From contig SKNC01000097.1 in NCBI GenBank assembly GCA_007120745.1, positions 1-10,424 on the forward strand: DNA of 10,424 nt. The letters run 5' to 3'. Shown piece after piece: positions 6,564 to 10,424 of the stretch. A model generated the notes under the pieces. The model saw only the letters and a list, made by a program, of their open reading frames with translations. It was not told the origin of the DNA and ran no database searches. Numbering within the stretch: position 1 is the stretch's first letter; each line of letters opens with the position of its first letter. The translations under genes and the position numbers were made by a program. This stretch comes from Bacillota bacterium (GTDB taxonomy: Bacteria > Bacillota > Dethiobacteria > SKNC01).

Positions 6564-7247
6564 ATGAGTAAAGCTGAATTACTGAAATCACTGGAACATG
6601 CTATTGTAATGGGGCATCTTGATGCAGAGGACGAGGGTTTTGATGGAACCATGGAGGGAACTCCTGGAACCGTGGAATTAGTGGAGGAAGCCCTGGAGGA
6701 GGGGGTCGAACCCCAGAAAATCCTGGAGGTCTTTGGAAAGGCAATGGAAAGAGTAGGAGATCTTTTTGAATCGGGAGAATATTTCCTTCCCGATATGCTG
6801 GCCAGCGCTGAATGTGTGGGTGAGGCTATGGATATTATAGAACCAAAACTGGAGGCAGGCAGAAGTTCCGAAAAAGGGAAATTCCTTATCGCTACGGTTG
6901 AGGGAGATTTGCATGACATCGGCAAAAATATTGTGGCTACCATGCTCAAAGGGGCAGGGTACCAGGTGCAGGACCTGGGTATTGATGTGCCGGCTGATGA
7001 CATCCTGAAGTCCATTGAGGAATTTAAGCCGGATTTTGTTGGGCTTTCTGCACTGTTAACGACCACCATGATTGAGATGGAGAAAGTGGTAAAGCAGATC
7101 AGGGAAAAAGGTTATTCAGATATTAAGGTACTTATTGGTGGGGCACCCACCTCGGAAGAGTTTGCAGAAAAAATTGGCGCCGATGAGTACTGCCGGGATG
7201 TTATGGATGCCTTAAACAAACTGGAAGAAATGAAGGCTGCTTCATGA
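6564..7247 (+). CDS. Methyltransferase cognate corrinoid protein (MtgC/MttC-like)
   Basis: 227 residues, the normal size. An N-terminal helical cap (residues ~1-90, B12-binding-2 type) precedes a Rossmann-type cobalamin-binding domain. The signature Asp115-x-His117-x-x-Gly120 is intact; His117 is the expected lower axial ligand of cobalt ('base-off/His-on'). Ser162-x-Leu164 and Gly192-Gly193, which hold the nucleotide tail, are also present. The protein should accept a methyl group on Co(I) from the MttB-like enzymes and give it to the MtrH-like protein. It is the only corrinoid protein in the operon, so all three MttB paralogues would have to share it unless others are encoded elsewhere. AGGAGGT lies 6 bases before the ATG. 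Its TGA overlaps the next gene's ATG. No reductive activase (RamA/RACo type), needed to rescue oxidised Co(II), is in the window. Confidence 0.93.
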   Translation: MSKAELLKSLEHAIVMGHLDAEDEGFDGTMEGTPGTVELVEEALEEGVEPQKILEVFGKAMERVGDLFESGEYFLPDMLASAECVGEAMDIIEPKLEAGRSSEKGKFLIATVEGDLHDIGKNIVATMLKGAGYQVQDLGIDVPADDILKSIEEFKPDFVGLSALLTTTMIEMEKVVKQIREKGYSDIKVLIGGAPTSEEFAEKIGADEYCRDVMDALNKLEEMKAAS

Positions 7248-8707
7248 TAATTTCTGATAAGCAGCAGTTAAAGATGCTTTCTCCTGCTGAATTTCAGTTA
7301 CTTCATGAGGGGACTTGCAGACTCTTATCCCAGGTAGGGGTTAAAGTTACCCATGAAGGAATCGCTGAGATGCTCATGTCCCGGGGAGCGCAGCGTAAAG
7401 GGGAAAGGATACTGATCCCCCAAAGTATGGTAGAGAATATTCTGGAAAAGACAGCTAAATCTATTAAATTTGATGCGCCGGACCCCGCTTACGGATTTAC
7501 GGTCAATGCCGCTGAAAACCAGGTAAAATTTGGTACCGGTGGGCAGGCACTCTATGTGGTAGATCGCACTTCCAGTGAATGGGTCAGGAGACCGGCAGGG
7601 ACAGATGACTTAAAACAAATTCTTGCTCTCTGTGATCAGTTGAAACAGGTTGACTTTGTTACCCGGCCGGTGGAATGTGATGTGCCGGAAGACCAGATGG
7701 ATGTAGAAAAGGCAAGAATTTTTCGGGAATACTGTTCGAAACCAATGAATCTTGCAAACCTCATTAAGTTGAATCGTTTGGATGAAGTGCTGGAAATTAT
7801 TGGAGACCCCGCACATGTTTCCTTTATCGTTTGTTTGATATCAAGTCCATTGGTTATGGATAGTTCTGCCGGAGATAAATTGATTGCCATTGTAGAAAAG
7901 GACCTTCCTGTAGCGATATCCAGCTGTACCCAGGGAGGAAGCACCGCACCATTTTCTGAAGTAGGAGAGCTGCTGCAGCTCAATGCGGAGCTGCTGTTTG
8001 GATATGTGTTAGCCAATGCTGTTCGTCCGGGGGCCCAGGTGCTGTATCGAGGGATACCTATTACGTCCAATCTCTATAGTGACGGTTCCCCCCGATGGTG
8101 TCAGCCCGAAAGTATTCGGCGGGTTGCCCTGGCGGCTCAGCTCTGTCGCTTTTACAATCTTCCCTGTTGTGGAACTGCCGGTGTATCGGATGAAGCCGAA
8201 CCATCATCACAGGCAATAAGCGAAAAGGTATTCAGCTGGACCTACGAGATAGCATCCGGTGCACATTATATTAACAGTGCACTGGGGATGCTGGAACAGG
8301 TCATGTCCGTTTCTTACTACCAGTATGTAATTGACGACATTGCCCTGGGGATTGTAAAGAAAAAGTTTGAGGAAAACCCGTCTGAAGATATTTCGAAGAT
8401 TGCGGTCAGTGCTGCAGTTGAAGCGCTCAGTTATTTTGGGGTCTCAATAGATGAAAAGGTAGAAGCTGAGCTGGCTGCACGTATTCAGCATATCGAAAAT
8501 CCGCTGGAACCCTACAGCGAAGAATATATTGATGAACAGCTTTCCGTTATCGAAAAAGCAGTAACCAGGTCGAAAAGCAGCACGGTATTTATGACCACAG
8601 CCCGTAAAGGCCTCAGGGAAGGATATCTTTACAGGGGAAACAGAATTGATGCTCCCCTGAATTTATCCCAGGTTGCTGAAAAGCTGAAGGCAATCGCTGC
8701 TCCATAA
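7244..8707 (+). CDS. MttB-superfamily methyltransferase C (most divergent paralogue)
   Basis: 487 residues, translationally coupled to the corrinoid gene by an ATGA overlap; no strong ribosome binding site of its own. It keeps FGTGG (96-100), a GGSTAP loop (231-236), RFYNLP, GMLEQ and VIDD. It departs from A and B at two conserved places: KH-V-[MQ]-GG becomes KPMNLA (166-171), losing the histidine and both glycines, and the SDSK motif becomes SDEA (315-318), losing the lysine; the following D-x-Q segment is SSQ. A helical, charged C-terminal extension (~residues 420-487) is added. No internal stop codon. It may use another substrate, or serve as a structural or regulatory partner of A or B. 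In some parts (S-F-I-V-C, SPL, the GG-TAP surroundings) it looks closer to B than to A. Confidence 0.83.
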   Translation: MIISDKQQLKMLSPAEFQLLHEGTCRLLSQVGVKVTHEGIAEMLMSRGAQRKGERILIPQSMVENILEKTAKSIKFDAPDPAYGFTVNAAENQVKFGTGGQALYVVDRTSSEWVRRPAGTDDLKQILALCDQLKQVDFVTRPVECDVPEDQMDVEKARIFREYCSKPMNLANLIKLNRLDEVLEIIGDPAHVSFIVCLISSPLVMDSSAGDKLIAIVEKDLPVAISSCTQGGSTAPFSEVGELLQLNAELLFGYVLANAVRPGAQVLYRGIPITSNLYSDGSPRWCQPESIRRVALAAQLCRFYNLPCCGTAGVSDEAEPSSQAISEKVFSWTYEIASGAHYINSALGMLEQVMSVSYYQYVIDDIALGIVKKKFEENPSEDISKIAVSAAVEALSYFGVSIDEKVEAELAARIQHIENPLEPYSEEYIDEQLSVIEKAVTRSKSSTVFMTTARKGLREGYLYRGNRIDAPLNLSQVAEKLKAIAAP

Positions 8708-8930
8708 CAGGATAAGAGCAGCTGGCAGCTCCAAAAATCTATATCTGATATCGGTGCGCAAGGGTGCGCATATAAAACCGGGTACTTTATCATTGGATTG
8801 TTTTAAGGAAGAACATTTGAATTTAAGAACTCGAAGGGGAAAATTTTTGTATCCCCAAATAACTTGATTCAGGATCCGGCTGATGAAAAGCCAGGTCTTA
8901 AAATATAATTAATAGGAGGAAAAAAAGCTT
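8708..8930. other. Gap between methyltransferase operon and AsnB-like gene
   Basis: 223 bp without a gene. It contains the TGCGCA pair at 8755-8770 and a small hairpin (GGGGA at 8836-8840 with TCCCC at 8852-8856, 11-base loop). Neither is followed by a T-run, so no clear terminator separates the operon from the next gene and read-through is plausible. TATAAT occurs at 8904-8909 but lacks a matching -35 box and would start transcription inside the ribosome binding site. Confidence 0.5.
8753..8770. repeat. Tandem GGTGCGCA pair, also able to form a hairpin
   Basis: GGTGCGCA occurs at 8753-8760 and 8763-8770, exactly 10 bp apart, about one helical turn. Because TGCGCA is self-complementary, the two copies also make a 6-bp stem with an AGGG loop. 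Two identical sites one turn apart suggest cooperative protein binding, or a small RNA hairpin between the operon and the AsnB-like gene. Confidence 0.45.
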
Positions 8931-10364
8931 ATGGCTGGAATAGTAGGTTGTATTGGGAAAGAAGCAGGTTCAACAAGAGTTGAAAAGATGATAGAAAACA
9001 TAAAGCATCGCGGGTCAAACGGCCCCATGGTAAAAAATGTACCATCAGGTTCCGTTGGGTTTGTTGGAGCAAATGGTAACGGGATTAATGGAGAAAAACC
9101 AATCGTTTTGATTGACGGGATGCTGGTTCGTGATAATGGCAATAAGGAAGTCTCAGATGAAGATTATATAAGAGAGAAATATATGCGGCATGGGAAAGAT
9201 GTTTTCTCTAAAATCAGCGGAAGTTATGCATGTGTGATTGTGGATGAAGATGAATGTATTATTGCCCGGGACCATGTTGGGGCCCGGCCGGTGGTATATA
9301 ATGAGTCTGAGCAAAATGAGCTGCTGTTTGCCTCAGAAGCCAAAGCGTTCAAGGAGTATGCCAGTGATGTGGAAGAACTGATGCCGGGACATTATTTTTC
9401 TACCAAAGAAGGGCTTAAAAAGTTTGATGATTGTCCAGTTAACCTTCCTGAATGGGAGACTCCTGAGGAGGCTGTCAAGGCAGTGAGGGAGCTGATCATT
9501 GAGGCGGTAGAACAGATGATGAAAAGCGGTGGCATTGGCGGAGTTTCTTTAAGTGGAGGGCTGGACAGCTCAATCATACTGGCCGTTGCTCGTGAGTATG
9601 ACAAAAACCTTAAAGCATTTACCGGCACCCTGGCAGAAAACCCTGGTGAAGACCTGAAGTATGCCAGGCTGCTGGCGGATTATCTCGATGTGGAGCACCA
9701 TGTTTATGAAATTACACAGGAAGATATTGAATCAATTATTCCAAAAGCGGTATGGCACCTGGAATCCTTTGATGAGGACTGTATCGTGGGATTTATCGCA
9801 AACTATTATACATCCCGGCTTGCTTCGGAACATGTGGACAGCGTGCTGGTAGGTGAAGGTGCTGATGAGCTCTTTGGAGGGTATTTCAGGGAGCTTCAGG
9901 ATATATCAGACCCTGCTGAAAAAGAAAAAATCGGCAAAAAATTGTTAGATATTTCTTATAATACGGCCCTTCGCAGGCTTGACCGCGGATGGATGTCAAA
10001 CAGTATGGAATACAATGCGCCATTTCTGAATCCTTCGGTAGTTGCTTTAAGCCATGAAATTCCTATGAACCTTAAGGTTTCGTCAATTGAAAAATGGATT
10101 CTCCGGGAAGCTTTCAGAGATATGCTGCCTCAAGAAATTGCTGACCGCCCAAAATTAAGGTTTTCCCGGGGGGTTGGAGTAGATGACCAGGTGGACAAAG
10201 TTGTTCCTGATTCCATAGGGGAAAAGGAGCTTAAAGAGAATCCGAAAAGCCGCGGGGGGCTATCGCTGCAGTCTCCCAAAGAACTCTATTTCTATAGGCT
10301 CTTTAAGGAACACTTCCCCGAGGGATATGAGTGCCTTACAGGTCGCTGGGATCCCTTTAAGTAA
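8931..10364 (+). CDS. AsnB-like ATP-dependent amide synthetase with an inactivated glutaminase domain
   Basis: 477 residues, somewhat short for AsnB (often 500-630). Asparagine synthetase B takes NH3 from glutamine in an N-terminal class II amidotransferase domain and adds it to AMP-activated aspartate in a C-terminal PP-loop domain. The second half is intact: ATP-binding SGGLDSS at 208-214, GEGADELFGGY at 308-318, an APFLN segment and EKWILREAF near the end. The first half keeps the fold (HRG at 26-28, ARDHVGARP at 112-120, MPGHY) but starts MAGIVGCIG instead of MCGIVG, so the nucleophile Cys2 is Ala, and the NGEIYN segment reads DGMLVRD (62-68). Glutamine hydrolysis should be lost. It may use free ammonia, or another amine or an internal nucleophile as beta-lactam synthetase relatives do. 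ATG is 11 bases after AGGAGG. Confidence 0.85.
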   Translation: MAGIVGCIGKEAGSTRVEKMIENIKHRGSNGPMVKNVPSGSVGFVGANGNGINGEKPIVLIDGMLVRDNGNKEVSDEDYIREKYMRHGKDVFSKISGSYACVIVDEDECIIARDHVGARPVVYNESEQNELLFASEAKAFKEYASDVEELMPGHYFSTKEGLKKFDDCPVNLPEWETPEEAVKAVRELIIEAVEQMMKSGGIGGVSLSGGLDSSIILAVAREYDKNLKAFTGTLAENPGEDLKYARLLADYLDVEHHVYEITQEDIESIIPKAVWHLESFDEDCIVGFIANYYTSRLASEHVDSVLVGEGADELFGGYFRELQDISDPAEKEKIGKKLLDISYNTALRRLDRGWMSNSMEYNAPFLNPSVVALSHEIPMNLKVSSIEKWILREAFRDMLPQEIADRPKLRFSRGVGVDDQVDKVVPDSIGEKELKENPKSRGGLSLQSPKELYFYRLFKEHFPEGYECLTGRWDPFK

Positions 10365-10397
10365 GAATAATTTAATTAATGCAGGGATTATAGACAG

Positions 10398-10424
10398 TAT
10401 TGAAGAAGTATTGAAGAAGTATTG
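10398..10424. repeat. 11-bp tandem repeat cut by the window end
   Basis: TATTGAAGAAG is repeated at 10398-10408 and 10409-10419, and a third copy begins at 10420. It lies 34 bp after the AsnB-like stop codon. A unit of 11 bp is not a multiple of three, so it would shift frame if coding. One frame is open across it but has no start codon or ribosome binding site. How far the array continues cannot be seen. Confidence 0.6.

Noticed and set aside
6392..7069. Long minus-strand open frame of 225 codons
   Set aside because: It overlaps two well-supported plus-strand genes (MttB-like B and the corrinoid protein), is very rich in serine and proline as expected of a shadow frame, and matches no family I recognise.
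8904..8909. TATAAT as a -10 box for the AsnB-like gene
   Set aside because: No -35 match at the right distance, and the transcript would start in or after the ribosome binding site.

Overview
The window suggests an anaerobic, Gram-positive-type bacterium of the Clostridia, possibly a Peptococcaceae-like acetogen, sulfate reducer or syntroph. The grounds are strong AGGAGG ribosome binding sites, a TTG start, an ECF sigma factor followed directly by a membrane anti-sigma factor, and a corrinoid/tetrahydrofolate methyl-transfer operon built from MttB-superfamily proteins without pyrrolysine. The taxonomic placement is inference; no rRNA or other marker gene is present.

Region 1 (1-1842) is a regulatory pair. 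The 3' part of an ECF sigma factor gene is followed with no spacer by a gene for a zinc-binding, single-pass anti-sigma factor with a large outer domain. Region 2 (1843-2754) is about 0.9 kb with no long gene. It holds a palindrome with alternative hairpins, a good sigma-A-type promoter (2199-2226), a nested hairpin ending in a T-run that looks like an attenuator or riboswitch terminator (2420-2505), and a 31-codon ORF behind a near-perfect ribosome binding site (2593-2688). Region 3 (2755-8707) is a tight five-gene operon: MttB-like A, an MtrH/MtgA-like methyl-THF:corrinoid methyltransferase, MttB-like B, an MtgC-like corrinoid protein, and MttB-like C. Region 4 (8931-10364) is an AsnB-like gene after a 223-bp gap; its glutaminase cysteine (Cys2) is replaced by alanine. 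An 11-bp tandem repeat runs off the right edge.

By analogy with glycine betaine, proline betaine and carnitine demethylation, at least one MttB protein should move a methyl group from a methylated amine to Co(I) of the corrinoid protein. The MtrH-like protein should then pass it to tetrahydrofolate, feeding the Wood-Ljungdahl pathway. The unusual point is three divergent MttB paralogues sharing one corrinoid protein and one MtrH-like partner. A has the family motifs largely intact, whereas B and especially C differ at conserved positions, so different substrates, sequential demethylations or non-catalytic roles are possible. No corrinoid-reductive activase, transporter or dedicated transcription regulator is visible. 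The AsnB-like protein probably forms an amide using free ammonia or another amine; its link to the methyl-transfer operon is unproven but is the most intriguing aspect of the window.
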